A stretch of 64,000 nt of DNA, taken from Ampullaceana balthica. Taxonomy: Eukaryota > Mollusca > Gastropoda > Lymnaeidae. Location: NCBI GenBank assembly GCA_944989445.1, contig CALYLW010000692.1, forward strand, positions 62,001-126,000. The letters are read 5' to 3'. The notes below the pieces were generated by a model that was given only the letters and a program-made list of their open reading frames with translations, was not told where the DNA came from and searched no databases. Shown one piece after another: positions 11,266 to 21,930 of this stretch; position 1 is the stretch's first letter; each line of letters opens with the position of its first letter. The translations under genes and the position numbers were made by a program.

Positions 11266-12508
11266 GTAAATATGAAAAGTTTAAGTCATCTGGTTTCAGG
11301 TTAGGTCAGAAACACCGTTTCTGGAAATAATTGCGGGTGAGGATTGAGTAGAGGTAAGAAAATACAGGAAATATTTAATCATGGTGTTAGGTGGCTTGAA
11401 ATCAGAGAATGAGATAATGCAAGATGACAGATTTGGGTACAATAACAATCTTAAAATAGGTTTGGAATTCTTGCACAAAATTGTGGGGGTTTAAAAGACT
11501 ACCTCGCCGATAAATGAGATATTTTTAACGCAATGTCCCTTGGGAAGTGCGTTTATACATTTAAAATGCCTGTGCACTGTTCGAGCTTGCACATGCAACT
11601 CCGCCAGAACCATACCAGATAGAGGGTTGGGGTCTTTTGCAAATATGCTAAGGAGGTCCCAAGGATGTGCAACGCCCCAAAAAATACCGAAAATGGTTAC
11701 TGGATTTAAAAAATGTATTTACTGGAAAATATAAAAAAATAAAAAAATATTAGTATTTTGTCAATCTCTCGCCAACCATAACATCTAGCTAATAATATTT
11801 AGAACAAGTTTGAGAAGGATTTTTTGAAAAATCTCTTTCCTTTCGACTCCCGTAATATTAGCAGCAACTTGTAGATGGTAATTTTTTCGTTTTGTTTCAG
11901 AATTATTGATTTGAAATCAATTTTAATATAATTTAGAATGATAGTTAATGGGGTTTCCCGCTTTGTGAATGCTAATGTTAGACTGTTTCGCGGTGCGCAT
12001 TATTTGGACAAACAAATCGGAAATTATTTTTTTGGAAATTGCGTTTAAATACTCATTCGAGTTTTTATTACTTGTTTTCTTTTATTTTGAAAGTCAATTT
12101 TTAGTTTAAAGTATTGTTTTTACCCGCGTAACGCAACGGGACGCTGTTCCGGCACCTTTTTATCACATTTTTACTTTTATTACTGCCTGGAATGATTTTT
12201 CACGTTGCGTCCTTGTAACTTTTTTCATGCGTTCCAGTATTTTTTTTTAAAACAAAAAAAAACAAGCACTGGTTTAAGAAATGTATAGTCTGTCGTCTTG
12301 TGTTTGTTTGAATTACTATTGTTATTGTTATTGTTTAAAAAATAGATAAAAATAAGAACCTAAATGGTGAAAAATAATTTGCATGAAAACAACCTCTCTA
12401 TGCATTTATATTTATAAATTAATCATATTTAATATAACATTGCCTCAATATAAATATGGTGTAATAAATAGGCGATGAGACACTGAAGTTAGGGTTAGGC
12501 TTGAAATA
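11266..12508. other. TRPC intron 1, left part; no gene
   Basis: AT-rich intronic DNA between the first visible TRPC exon and the nested transposon block. No further exon or clear repeat was recognised. Confidence 0.5.
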
Positions 12509-12902
12509 CAGGGGAACCTCTCATAACGAGCATGTTACTCGTTAAGCGAAACACTCGTTAAACGAAACAATTTTTCCCATAATAAATCAATTTAAAAATA
12601 ACGATAAAGCGGTTCATGCCGAAAAAATATTCATTTAAAAAAAATATTAACATTTATTCAAATTAAATTACTTATGAATTGTTAAGGAATGTAACAACTT
12701 GGAATACAATTTAGATTTGAAAGAAAAAACGTCAATAAAATATGAATTTCTGACAAATAATTAATCCTTTTTAACAAGACATTTTTTTTTGCCAACGATT
12801 CAAAATTCGACGTTTGGTAGACATCCTTGAGACTCCCTTTGAGGCATCCATCTCCTTAATTTTGTTTTTGTTTTCTTGAGAATTATGCAGATCGTTGATG
12901 TT

Positions 12903-12915
12903 GACTGATTGTATG
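12903..12915. repeat. Left 13-bp target-site duplication of the LINE
   Basis: GACTGATTGTATG here is repeated exactly at 17156-17168. The two copies delimit the retrotransposon precisely. Confidence 0.93.
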
Positions 12916-12998
12916 CTCTCGGAAGGGGTTGGCCTTTACGGGGCCCGGGAGATAAGTAGGGTTGCGGAAGTGGCTGCGACCTGAAACTGACTAACCCC
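12916..12998 (+). ncRNA. Candidate HDV-like self-cleaving ribozyme at the LINE 5' terminus
   Basis: The first 83 nt can form the nested double pseudoknot of HDV-like ribozymes in the correct order. P1 is 12916-12922 with 12945-12951 (7 bp, one wobble). P2 is 12925-12930 with 12993-12998 (GGGGTT/AACCCC, extendable to 8 bp). P3 is 12932-12934 with 12942-12944. P4 is 12961-12966 with 12975-12980. The J4/2 strand then starts CTGAA (12981), which fits the CNRAA pattern with a candidate catalytic C at 12981. P1 begins on the first base after the target duplication, where such ribozymes sit in R2, RTE and trypanosome L1Tc elements. The +1 base is C rather than the usual G, and J4/2 is long; both lower confidence. 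Pairing was worked out by eye. Confidence 0.55.
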
Positions 12999-13323
12999 GG
13001 CGAAATCGCCAAGCATACGCACTGGAACCCTCCGGACAACCGGGGGGTGGGGCATGGCCTCACCGAGAGGCCCGGTGCTGGGTGTGGGAGCAGACCCATA
13101 CCCAACAGTGCCCGGCTAGGAACGCCGAAGACAGGAAGACCCTCTGGGCAAGGGGCGGAACGCACTCGGACCGTCCTCAATGGGTTGAAGATTTCTGCCT
13201 ACCCCCTCTCTATTCTATGGTTCATATATCGAAAAAAGCAGGTCCCGGAATGGACCTTCTAAACCCCTTCTCGGCGGATGGTGGTACGTCGGGTCGGTTG
13301 GCTACCCCCCCCCTCTTAGAGGC

Positions 13324-16300
13324 ATGGTGACGAACGACAGGCCATGTCCAAGCGGTCAATCGGTGACTGGCCGTCCTTGTATGGGTGCGAAGGGCCATCC
13401 TGAACAAGCCCTGGTAGTTTTACAGTTGAATGTCTGTGGCATAAGGCAAAAGGCACACGAAGTAACCAAAATACTCCACGAACGGAAAGTGGATGTGGCA
13501 CTGTTCCAAGAAACGCTCCTCAAGGGGAAGCCGTTCCATATCACTGGTTACTCGCTATACCATTGCAAGTGTGACCGGCGATGTCGAGGTCTTGCCACAG
13601 CGGTCCGGAATGATTTAACGATGGAGCTGCTCGAAGTTAAGTGTTACAGCAACACTGATACTCTCACCGTGAGAGTTTTCAAAGGCGACGTTGGCTTTAC
13701 AATCACGAACGTCTATAATACGCCCAGAAACCCTATCGCACTTCCAGTTGGGGAAGATGTCATTTTTGGCAAAACGATAATAGCAGGAGACTTTAATGCA
13801 CAGTCTCCTGACTGGGGCTATGCTGAACGGAACGCGTCAGGCCGCTACATCGAGGATGTCTGTATTAATACGAATCTCATCAGGCTACAGAATGCAGACA
13901 GTGAACCGACACTACTGCACACGGGGCACAACACGGAGTCCCGCCCAGATCTAACGCTTATTTCCGCTGACCTAGAGTCGAAGCATAGACTGGAAGTATT
14001 AAAGGAAGTAGGTAGCGATCACTTACCAATCCTGATTGAATTTGGACTTGGTGCAGGCAAACCTCGATTTGAAAGAAGGCATTGGCAGTTCCGTAAGGCC
14101 GATTGGCGGAAGTACGAGGCCGAGAGCGAGACCAAGCTCGCTCTGCTGGATGTTGCAGGAGACAACATGGATGCCACCTACAGGCAGTTTATTGACACAA
14201 TCCTTGGGGTTGCGAGGCGAACGATCCCAAGGACGAACGGGAAACAGAAGTTCAGACCTTACTGGGACAAGAGTCTGGCAGAATTGGTGAAACAAAGAGC
14301 AAAAGCACGGAAAAAGGCAGCCAGGCTGAAGACGCCCGAAGCTCGTAGGGCGTACAACAGACTGACGGCTGAAGTCCGGGCCGCTGTCGACAAAGCGAAG
14401 AAGGCGAAATGGGTAAATACGTGCGAAAAACTCGACCTCGTAGACGGAAGAAAAGTTTGGCGGCTCTTGGATGCATTATCTGGCGCAGGGAAGACAAAGA
14501 ATTCCAACCCTTTGACGACACCAAAGGGCCAAAGGGCTAGTGAAGTTAAGCGCGCACGAGCGCTAAACAAACACTTTGCCCAGGTTAACAAAAAAGGCGC
14601 CAGATCTGATTTTAGCCGAACAATCGACCGAATGCGCAAAGAGGGCTCAAGGAGACAAAGTAAGGGCCCTCAACTAGAGGTTTTCGCGGCCCCCTTCACA
14701 ATGACAGAGTTGCAAACCGCACTCAACAAGTGCCAGGCTGGCAAAGCACCAGGACCAGATAAAGTTCACAATGAAATGCTCAAACATCTGGGCAAGACAG
14801 GCCGAATGAAACTGCTGGGTTTCATAAATAGAACTTGGACAACAGGCACGCTGCCGAAGCTGTGGAAAAAGGCCACAATAACCCCAATTCCCAAAGAGGG
14901 GAAACCAGGCGAACACCCGTCCAGTTACCGGCCAATTTCCCTCACATCGTGTGTGGGGAAGGTAGCTGAACGGTTAGTGAACGCACGACTCTACTGGTTC
15001 CTCGAACAGTCCAAATGCATTCCAATGACTCAGGGTGGGTTCCGAAAGGGACGCCAACCGATGGACCAGGCTCTCCGACTAATTCAGACAATCACGAATG
15101 AACTCCAGTCGAGGAATCACACCGTTGCGGTGTTCTTCGATCTAAAGCAGGCATACGACAAGGTGTGGCGTGGAGGGCTACTTTATAAGTTGCAGCAGTT
15201 AGGTGTTACTGCGAACATGTACAGTTGGATAAAATCGTTCCTTACGGACAGAACGATCAAGACCCGAGTGGGGGAGTCATTATCCAACGAAGATCGCCTG
15301 GAGGACGGACTTCCACAGGGGTCCGCCCTTAGTTGTACATTGTTCTTAGCCTACGTCCACGACCTACAAGGTATTCTGGGGTCACAGAATGCCATGTTTG
15401 CTGACGATCTGGCTATATGGAGTTCCGGAAAGGACGTTGCAACCCTGCAGAACAGGCTGCAGGAAGATCTGAATCGAATCGAAGACTACGCCAACCGTTG
15501 GCGCCTAGTAGTCAATACGGAGAAAACGGTCCATTCCATTTTCACAAATGGACGGAATGCACTGAAGCATGAGGTGGTGCTTCAGATATGTGGGAAAAGA
15601 TTGAATTGGGATCGGACACCAACGTACTTGGGAATCAAACTGGACCAGAAGGTCCAGCTACATAACCATGTGCGTGAATTGTGCGCCAAAGCCACAGCTA
15701 AACTGCCCCTGGTGAAGAAACTGGCTAGCACTAGTTGGGGTGCGGATGCAAGACTACTGAGAGCTCTCTATCTCGGTAGTGTGAGGGGTGCTATTGATTA
15801 CAGCCTCCCGGTCCAGGCCTTTGCGAGCCATACGGCTCTAGAGGGTCTGGACCGCATACAAAACCAAGCTCTACGGTTTGTGTGCGGGGCGTTGCGTACG
15901 ACACCCACAGCCGCTGTAGAAATTATGTCTAACGTAGAACCCCTGGCGATAAGGCGAGAAAAGGCAATCATGACTACGGTGGAACGATACCGTAGGTTGG
16001 AGCATGACGAACCCTGCTTTCAATTACAAGACCGATGGGTAAAGAGGACCCGACTGAAAAGACCATCCTTCATGGATACGGTCTACGAACTAGAAGACTC
16101 AGTCCCCATACCCAAGCACAGGGAACGCATGCGACTGGTCCCTGCTCGAGGACCACATGAAAGCTCAGACTTGCCTGAACTACGTTTGACACTGGCAAAT
16201 ACAGCGGTGACGAAAGCCAGTCCCGTCGAGCTCCAGCGAGACGAGACTCTGAAGACAATCGAAGCTTATGGCGATAGTGTGGTAAAAGTCTTTACGGACG

Positions 16301-17124
16301 GCTCGCGTTTCAAGGATGGCAGAAGTGGATACGGAGTGCTAATTCAATACCCTCAACCTGGACCTGACAGTATCGAACTGTCAGGGCCGTGCGGATCCGC
16401 ATACAGTAGTCACGACGCCGAACTGGAGGCGATTTGCAAGGGTTTGAAGGAAGTGCGCCGACGTCTAGCAAGAAGAAAGGTTTTCCCGACCGTCGTAGTT
16501 TTCACCGACTCACGGTTTTCGCTCGAGATCGTGGGTCGATCCTCTCTGGAGACGAAAACGGTCAGTGTCATTTTGGAAACAGTAGGTGAAATCCTAGCAC
16601 GAGGCGGAAAAGTAGTCCTTCAATACATCACTGGGCACAGTGGCGAGCCTCATTCAGACAGGGTCGATGAGTTAGCGAGAGAAGGTTCAGCTCAGCCCCA
16701 ACCCGATCGCCCGATGACCCAGCTGGGGGTCAGATCGTGGCTTAAGGACCATTTCCGAGAGAAATGGCTTCAGGGCTGGGCTTCTGGAAGCACGGCCAGA
16801 AAAGTATTCCAGTACATGCCGCGACCGAGCAAAAGCGATTCCTGGTGGAAAATTGGACGTAGCAATCAGACGCTCATAACTAGAATGAGAACTGAGCATT
16901 GTCCCACACGAAGCTACCTGTACAAGTTTAACACCAGAAGGGAACTGGCCTGTCGGCTGTGTGGCCACCCAGAAGAGACGGTGGCCCACGTACTCGAAGA
17001 GTGCCCCGGGCTGTGCGGGGATTTGGAAGATGAAGTAACGGTACCTGCAGAGGGTTACCTCTACGGCGATGCCCGCTTGATGAGGCTCGCTTGCGATAAA
17101 ATGAACCGGGTCTTAAGAGCCTAG
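13324..17124 (+). CDS. LINE polyprotein: APE endonuclease, reverse transcriptase, RNase H, zinc knuckle
   Basis: A 1266-aa protein that would nick target DNA and copy the element RNA at the insertion site. Residues ~35-245 form an APE-type endonuclease, with LQLNVCGI, ALFQETLL, IIAGDFNAQSPDWG, RPDLTLIS and GSDHLPILIEF. The reverse transcriptase spans ~480-780 with YRPISLTSCVGKVAERLV, QGGFRKGRQPMDQA, FFDLKQAYDKVW, GLPQGSALSC and the catalytic FADD at 692-695. RNase H spans ~985-1125: VFTDGSRF (Asp992), SSHDAELEAI, VVFTDSRFSL and GHSGEPHSDRVDELA. A CX2CX8HX4C knuckle starts at Cys1210. The start at 13324 leaves about 30 residues before the endonuclease core. No stop or frameshift interrupts the frame. 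It lies in sense orientation inside TRPC intron 1. Confidence 0.95.
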   Translation: MVTNDRPCPSGQSVTGRPCMGAKGHPEQALVVLQLNVCGIRQKAHEVTKILHERKVDVALFQETLLKGKPFHITGYSLYHCKCDRRCRGLATAVRNDLTMELLEVKCYSNTDTLTVRVFKGDVGFTITNVYNTPRNPIALPVGEDVIFGKTIIAGDFNAQSPDWGYAERNASGRYIEDVCINTNLIRLQNADSEPTLLHTGHNTESRPDLTLISADLESKHRLEVLKEVGSDHLPILIEFGLGAGKPRFERRHWQFRKADWRKYEAESETKLALLDVAGDNMDATYRQFIDTILGVARRTIPRTNGKQKFRPYWDKSLAELVKQRAKARKKAARLKTPEARRAYNRLTAEVRAAVDKAKKAKWVNTCEKLDLVDGRKVWRLLDALSGAGKTKNSNPLTTPKGQRASEVKRARALNKHFAQVNKKGARSDFSRTIDRMRKEGSRRQSKGPQLEVFAAPFTMTELQTALNKCQAGKAPGPDKVHNEMLKHLGKTGRMKLLGFINRTWTTGTLPKLWKKATITPIPKEGKPGEHPSSYRPISLTSCVGKVAERLVNARLYWFLEQSKCIPMTQGGFRKGRQPMDQALRLIQTITNELQSRNHTVAVFFDLKQAYDKVWRGGLLYKLQQLGVTANMYSWIKSFLTDRTIKTRVGESLSNEDRLEDGLPQGSALSCTLFLAYVHDLQGILGSQNAMFADDLAIWSSGKDVATLQNRLQEDLNRIEDYANRWRLVVNTEKTVHSIFTNGRNALKHEVVLQICGKRLNWDRTPTYLGIKLDQKVQLHNHVRELCAKATAKLPLVKKLASTSWGADARLLRALYLGSVRGAIDYSLPVQAFASHTALEGLDRIQNQALRFVCGALRTTPTAAVEIMSNVEPLAIRREKAIMTTVERYRRLEHDEPCFQLQDRWVKRTRLKRPSFMDTVYELEDSVPIPKHRERMRLVPARGPHESSDLPELRLTLANTAVTKASPVELQRDETLKTIEAYGDSVVKVFTDGSRFKDGRSGYGVLIQYPQPGPDSIELSGPCGSAYSSHDAELEAICKGLKEVRRRLARRKVFPTVVVFTDSRFSLEIVGRSSLETKTVSVILETVGEILARGGKVVLQYITGHSGEPHSDRVDELAREGSAQPQPDRPMTQLGVRSWLKDHFREKWLQGWASGSTARKVFQYMPRPSKSDSWWKIGRSNQTLITRMRTEHCPTRSYLYKFNTRRELACRLCGHPEETVAHVLEECPGLCGDLEDEVTVPAEGYLYGDARLMRLACDKMNRVLRA

Positions 17125-17155
17125 CGGCTCGACCCAAAAGAGAATGAACATTCAC

Positions 17156-17168
17156 GACTGATTGTATG
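17156..17168. repeat. Right 13-bp target-site duplication of the LINE
   Basis: Exact copy of 12903-12915, immediately after the LINE 3' tail. Confidence 0.93.
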
Positions 17169-17495
17169 TGCGCGTTATATTAGCCACGCTCACACTTTTT
17201 CTCACTTTTCAATGATTTTACGTTTGATTTCAACCGTTTTTAAAAAAAATCTCTTATGATTGTCTTTTTATGGTTTTTTCTTCGAAGACATTATAGCACA
17301 GGTTATACCACTTTGCTCATACAAATTACAAATACTATCTGAATACCCTAAATGACCGAGTGCTAAGGGACTTCCCCTTTCTGCGTAACTCGTAATGCGA
17401 AATGTCGCTCGTAAAGAGAGCAACTTTTTCACATTTTTGCGCCTTTATTCGAATTTCTCGTTATGAGAGGTACTCTTTATGAGAGGTTCGCTGTA

Positions 17496-17939
17496 ATAAT
17501 TTATAGTTCAGGAGATGCGTAGCATCGAACATTTAGAACGGATCGCGAATTTTAGTAAGTGTGCTATTTAAGGGAATTTTAGGTCAATTAGCGTGTATAT
17601 AACAAAGAAACACGTATCGGCGACGCCATTACTTCAATGGTTATAAACATTAATAAATAGAAAGGCAAAAAGGATGCTAATATTTGGGACTAAATCTCTA
17701 AAAAAAAATGATTCATAAGAAAATCCGGATCACCCTCCTTACTGTTGTAGGAGTGTTGCTGTGTTTAATGATCTTCGAGGGCAAGAGAGTATTCTTAAGA
17801 AATCCACCAACGAAAACATAAATAACCTGGAACAAATTCAAAAAATAAAAATAAATAACTACCAGATTCATTACTGGAGAATATTCAAAATTGACAAAAA
17901 GCAACGCAATTAGTTAAACCATTCAACATTGAAACACTA
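17496..17939. other. TRPC intron 1; no gene
   Basis: AT-rich DNA between the nested transposon block and the next LINE fragment. Nothing recognised. Confidence 0.5.
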
Positions 17940-17997
17940 GAGGGTAGAAGAGCAAAGACCTTAGAAGTTAAAAATACATAAAGTAATTAATTCCAAC

Positions 17998-18300
17998 TTG
18001 GAAGTACAACACAAAGATAATCTAACACAACCATCTGATAGGCATTATAGGGATATTTTTAATAAAAAAAATACGTTTCTTATTCCCTATGCAAGAACAA
18101 ACACATACAAATTCTCGTTCTTCCCGTCTGGAATTCGGACATGGAACGGGTTGCCTGATGAAACCAGGAAAAGTGAACCTCTATCAACATTTAAAACTCT
18201 ATTAAAATTTACAGACTATGCACAAATCATGGATAAGCGTAGGACGCAATAATCTTGTGTATTGAAGGAGCGTATGTAATGGATAAGATAATATAAATCA
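17998..18300 (+). mobile_element. 3' end of a CR1/L2-like LINE (5'-truncated)
   Basis: The open frame 17998-18252 encodes the extreme C-terminus typical of CR1/L2/jockey-type reverse transcriptases: YARTNTYKFSFFPSGIRTWN followed by GLPDETRKSEPLSTFKTLL. The short 3'UTR that follows contains 'gataagcgtaggacgcaata' and 'gaaggagcgtatgtaa'. The polymerase core is absent, so this is a truncated copy. Closely similar tail words occur at 39180-39250 and at the ends of the SINEs described below. Confidence 0.8.
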
Positions 18301-19179
18301 AAATAACATTAATTATGCAAAATTAGGGCACTTGGGGTGCTGTATACAAGCTTGAACGTTATTTACCAGTAAAGAACACAGAATCGGGCGTTTTATTTTT
18401 CTGAAAAAAGGCTATTAATAACTTATTTTTGTCTTATTTGTCTTACTTCAACTGTTTTAATTTATAACGGTATGTTAATGATATAATTATATTCTATAAA
18501 CGATTCCGTCCGGGCCCAGTTCTGTCTGGTGTAGGTTCGTACTTTTAAGTTCATGTATTTTGAAATGTTTTGTTTCCTAGCCTCGATCAACACGATTAGA
18601 GGCGCCTAATGGTTTCATTTACTTGGGGAGAGCAAAGGGCCGCCACCCTGTTGGCGCTAGTTATGTTTGTCTATATATTGGCCTAACAGTGGCGTCGCTT
18701 GGTTAGTTGAGATGGGGTCCGGTAACGATCCCCCAATTTCATGCTACAATCTCTGGAGTTGGTCAAAATGTTCTACATGCCTCATGGGGAGTGAGGTGGG
18801 CTGGCAGTTGAGCCGCCCTGGCCGTGCCTCCCCCCTCCACCCCACCACGTCTACGCCAGTGGTGTCACGTCATTCTCATATGATAATTATCCGCCAGGAA
18901 GAAGCGAACTCTTGCCAGTTTTCTTATCCAGGAATCAGCGTCATGTTACCGGAACCTGGGGTCAAATTGTGTCTGCCCTATATCCCATTATTTATTCTGA
19001 CCTCTACTAACGTCTCCTACCCTTCCTTATCCTGATCTACAAAGAAGTTTTGTGTGTGTTTCATTTTCTTTTAAATTTCACTGGCATTTGAAATTCCATT
19101 TCTATGGCATCCGTCCATCCTCAGGGGGCGATGGCGTTGACTCCTGCCCCTCTTCTCCCCTTCCCATTTCTCCTGACTC
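18301..19179. other. TRPC intron 1; no gene recognised
   Basis: Contains a GC-richer block at about 18660-19040 with a 122-codon open frame of no recognisable similarity and no splice-bounded structure. It may be part of an unidentified repeat. Confidence 0.4.
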
Positions 19180-20095
19180 TTCACTCTTTGCTCCTGGCGG
19201 TGAGGGTGGCTTCAGCAATTTGAATGCCCTCACGAACTTTTGACCGCCAGAGTGTGCACTCCTCCGCAATGGACTCCCACGTTCTGTGATCGATGCGCGC
19301 CAAGGACATGTCTTTCTTCCAGACGTCCTTAAAGCGCAGGCAGGGGCGACCTCTTTTCCTCACACCAGTTGCCAGCTCACTATAAAGCAGGGCTCTTGGA
19401 ATTCGCTCCGAGCCCATCCTGTGAACATGGTCCAACCACAGCAGGCGCCTCTCACTCAGGATTGAGAGCATATTCAGCATATGGCTCCTCCTGAGTACCT
19501 CCAGTTTGTGATTTTATCCTGCCATGCAAGTATCGCAAGTGGAAACTGTTAAGCTTCTTTGTTTACTTGGCGTAGGTCGTCCAGCACTCGCTGCCATAAA
19601 GGAGTGTGCTGAGCACGCAGGCCTGGTACAGTGATTTTCGTCCTATCAGTGAGCTGCGCATTGTTCCTCACTCTTTGATTTAGCCTTGCCATTAACAATG
19701 CGGGCTTTCCGATTCTGGTTTCTATTTTTTTCCATGGAGAGTGTTCTTGTGATACTGCTGCCAATGTAGGTTTAAATCCTCGACAACATCCAAGGTGTTT
19801 CCCTCAATGGAGATTGCTGGGAGGCAGTCTGTGCCTTGTCTCATAATTTTGGTCTTTTTAAGGCTTATCGTTATACCGATATCCTTGCATGCTTCTGGGA
19901 ATTTATTGACCAACTGTTGGAGTCCTATCTTTGTATGTGAGGTGAGAGCTGCGTCATCCACGAAGAGCAACTCTCTGATTAATACAGTTTCCACTTTGCT
20001 CTTCGCACAAAGCCGGCTGATGTTATATAGGCTTCCATCCACCCTGGTATGAATGTTCACACCCTCGGAACTTAAAGTGTTTATAAAAAACATGT
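19180..20095 (-). pseudogene. Non-LTR retrotransposon remnant: reverse transcriptase with FVDD box
   Basis: On the minus strand, 20093-19725 encodes LIRELLFVDDAALTSHTK, where FVDD is the reverse transcriptase catalytic box, followed by GITISLKKTKIMRQGT. After frame changes, 19764-19549 continues with MARLNQRVRNNAQLTDRTKI. The segment 19480-19181 gives SERRLLWLDHVHRMGSERIP and GRPCLRFKDVWKKDM, the C-terminal 'LGHVxRM...GRPxLRFKDV' region of a LINE protein. At least two frame disruptions make it a pseudogene. It is a different family from the intact LINE at 12916, which has FADD and RNase H. Confidence 0.82.
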
Positions 20096-21249
20096 TTATA
20101 ATTTATTATGTCTCACAGAATCGGACTGTTGTAAAGCTTTGAAATAAAATATCGATACACAAACGGAAAAAAAAAGCATCAGTAGAATCTTAGTCCAGTT
20201 TTGGTTTTTTAACTGCAACTTTCAATACTTAACTTCCTCTTCCTCTAGCCTGTAATTATTTTAAGTGGCTGTGCCCATCCTTCTTCTTTTGGTTTCTCCG
20301 TATTTTATCTATATTTAATTATGTTTCTATTGTATAGAAGTAATATATAATTTTATAATGTACGTTTAATTTAAATACGTGTATCCATTTATTTGTACTG
20401 AAGAAGTTATTTGCCGAAACGTTTGCCGTTGTATTCGTCCATTTAAAACCAAAAAATTTGTTATAATCACACAATTCGTTTGCGTATCACGTATTGAACA
20501 GTTTATTAGAGCTACCAAAGTACCCGTTGAGGGTCGGGTAAATCCGAAGCGACCGTTTCGTCCCCTTCAATTTACTAGCAACGCCATCGAGCGGTGCCGG
20601 TTTAGGGCCAGGAGCGCCAGTACGGATTAGCAAAAGGTACCGCGAAGAACGCATTGGACGCCGGCTCTGAGGAAACCTTCCAGTGGGGGTTGCACCTTAG
20701 GTAGGTCGTCATTGATGATCCCCCGCATCGCGGCGGTCCTAACCATAGAGACTCGTATGCTTTGCCGGGGTGGCGCCAAAGTGGTAGAGGGTCATGGTAA
20801 GGCAACTCCACCCCTCCATGTGAGGCTAACTTATTTGGAGGCATCTTCGACTTTCTGTCCTGGATGCCCATGTAGCCGCTTCAGAAGCGACCGCTCGGGG
20901 GGGGGTTCCCAGCTGTCACGTCCTTTTCTGGGGGAGGGGACCAGATAGCTGGGAGGGTCTTCCAGGAAGACCCACGAAGAGCGTTAGGCTCGGGGCTTCT
21001 GATTTTCTTCCACATGTAGGATCACTATGGGATCATTAGAGTTACCATGGGGTGTGTTGGATGATGGGTGGGGGGGGGAGGTTGGTCAAAAATCTGACTC
21101 CTGTTGGTACCTAACCTGACTACTCCACTACTTGTGACCTTAAAATATTAGTTAAATAAAAAAAAACATTGGTTGATAAATAAATAGAATATTTACTACC
21201 AATGACTTCAAAATCGTTCAATAATGGATCCACACGTTGTAGTTCAATG
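20096..21249. other. TRPC intron 1; GC-rich block of unknown type
   Basis: At about 20397 the words 'tgaagaag...gccgaaacgttt' resemble a motif often found near the 3' ends of Penelope-like and other retroelements; that is a weak hint only. The 20500-20960 stretch is unusually GC-rich for this intron and holds short frames without recognisable similarity. No gene is supported. Confidence 0.35.
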
Positions 21250-21778
21250 TATATAAATAATATAAAAGCCCAAGTGGCTCACTCATTGGATGTGGAACGC
21301 TGATGATGTACAACAGTCTATAGCAGTTTTAAAAAATCGTGTGGTGATTAGCGCTGTAAAAATATTTAATATGACGTCATTGGTTGATCTTATATTTAAC
21401 ACAAGGTGTGCATCAAAAGGTGTGCAAATTAATTACAAATTAAAGACGCGCTGTAAAAAATATATTATATGACGTCATTGCTTTAGCTTATATCTTAATT
21501 TTGGAAAAAGGGAACGATGTAAAAATAGGATTTGATGATTTATAATTATAAAATACTTTGTGTACATTTCAGGAAGTTTAATATTTCGTATTTATCAAAC
21601 AAGGATAAGTTACTTGGGGTTTTGACAAAAAAAGTGGCGTACTTTATGGACGGCCCCTATAAAAATACTTTGTGAACATTTCAGCAAGTTTAATTTTTGC
21701 TTATGAATAAGGTGGGCGCCGTAGGCGCCCTAAAAGAAGTGGGCGCCGAAGGCGCCACGGCGCCCCGGAACAATCTAG
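21250..21778 (+). mobile_element. Helitron-like 3' terminus (non-autonomous)
   Basis: The segment ends with strong GGCGCC-type hairpins (about 21713-21766) followed by a short spacer and CTAG at 21775-21778 before a host T. Hairpin plus terminal CTAG is the Helitron 3' signature. The 5' end is not clear; I place it near a TA-rich stretch at 21250. No Rep/helicase is encoded. Confidence 0.5.
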
Positions 21779-21930
21779 TATATATATATTTAAACCATCA
21801 ATTTCTATAACAAAACAGTTTTAAAAAGTCAACTAGTCCTGATCATTTCACAGTATGTGTCAGGTAAATTAAGCAAAGTTCTTCTGACTTCTATCTGCAA
21901 TTATGTAAATTGAGGCCCAAGGGGTATTTA

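Larger units (their letters stand above)
12916..17155 (+). mobile_element. Apparently intact Ingi/Vingi-like non-LTR retrotransposon (4240 bp)
   Basis: A single-ORF LINE lies between perfect 13-bp target duplications. It has a GC-rich leader of 408 nt, one uninterrupted 1266-codon ORF and a short 31-nt 3' tail with no poly(A). The domain order APE endonuclease, reverse transcriptase, RNase H and C-terminal CCHC-type knuckle fits the I superfamily. The lack of a separate ORF1 and the possible 5' HDV-like ribozyme fit the Ingi/Vingi branch best. R1, LOA and I clades are alternatives; they usually carry an ORF1. Intact frame and perfect duplications suggest recent insertion and possible activity. 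Its composition is strikingly GC-rich relative to the surrounding intron. Confidence 0.9.
12509..17493. mobile_element. pogo/Tigger-like TIR element, split by a LINE
   Basis: The left end CAGGGGAACCTCTCATAACG and the right end (reverse complement CAGCGAACCTCTCATAAAG) form inverted repeats, each preceded by a TA dinucleotide (12507-12508 and 17494-17495). TA duplication and 'CTCATAACGAG / CTCGTTA' subterminal words are typical of the Tc1/mariner-pogo-Tigger group. The right terminus carries a second tandem copy of the CTCTCATAACGAG motif. Without the LINE the element is only about 730 bp and shows no transposase, so it was a MITE before the insertion. Confidence 0.75.

Noticed and set aside
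13047..13330. Short frames in the LINE leader as a possible ORF1
   Set aside because: 71-82 codons, no zinc knuckle or RRM-like content, and overlapping in two frames; more likely a structured 5' leader.
18667..19035. 122-aa plus-strand frame
   Set aside because: No recognisable domain, no splice context, and embedded in an intron full of repeats.
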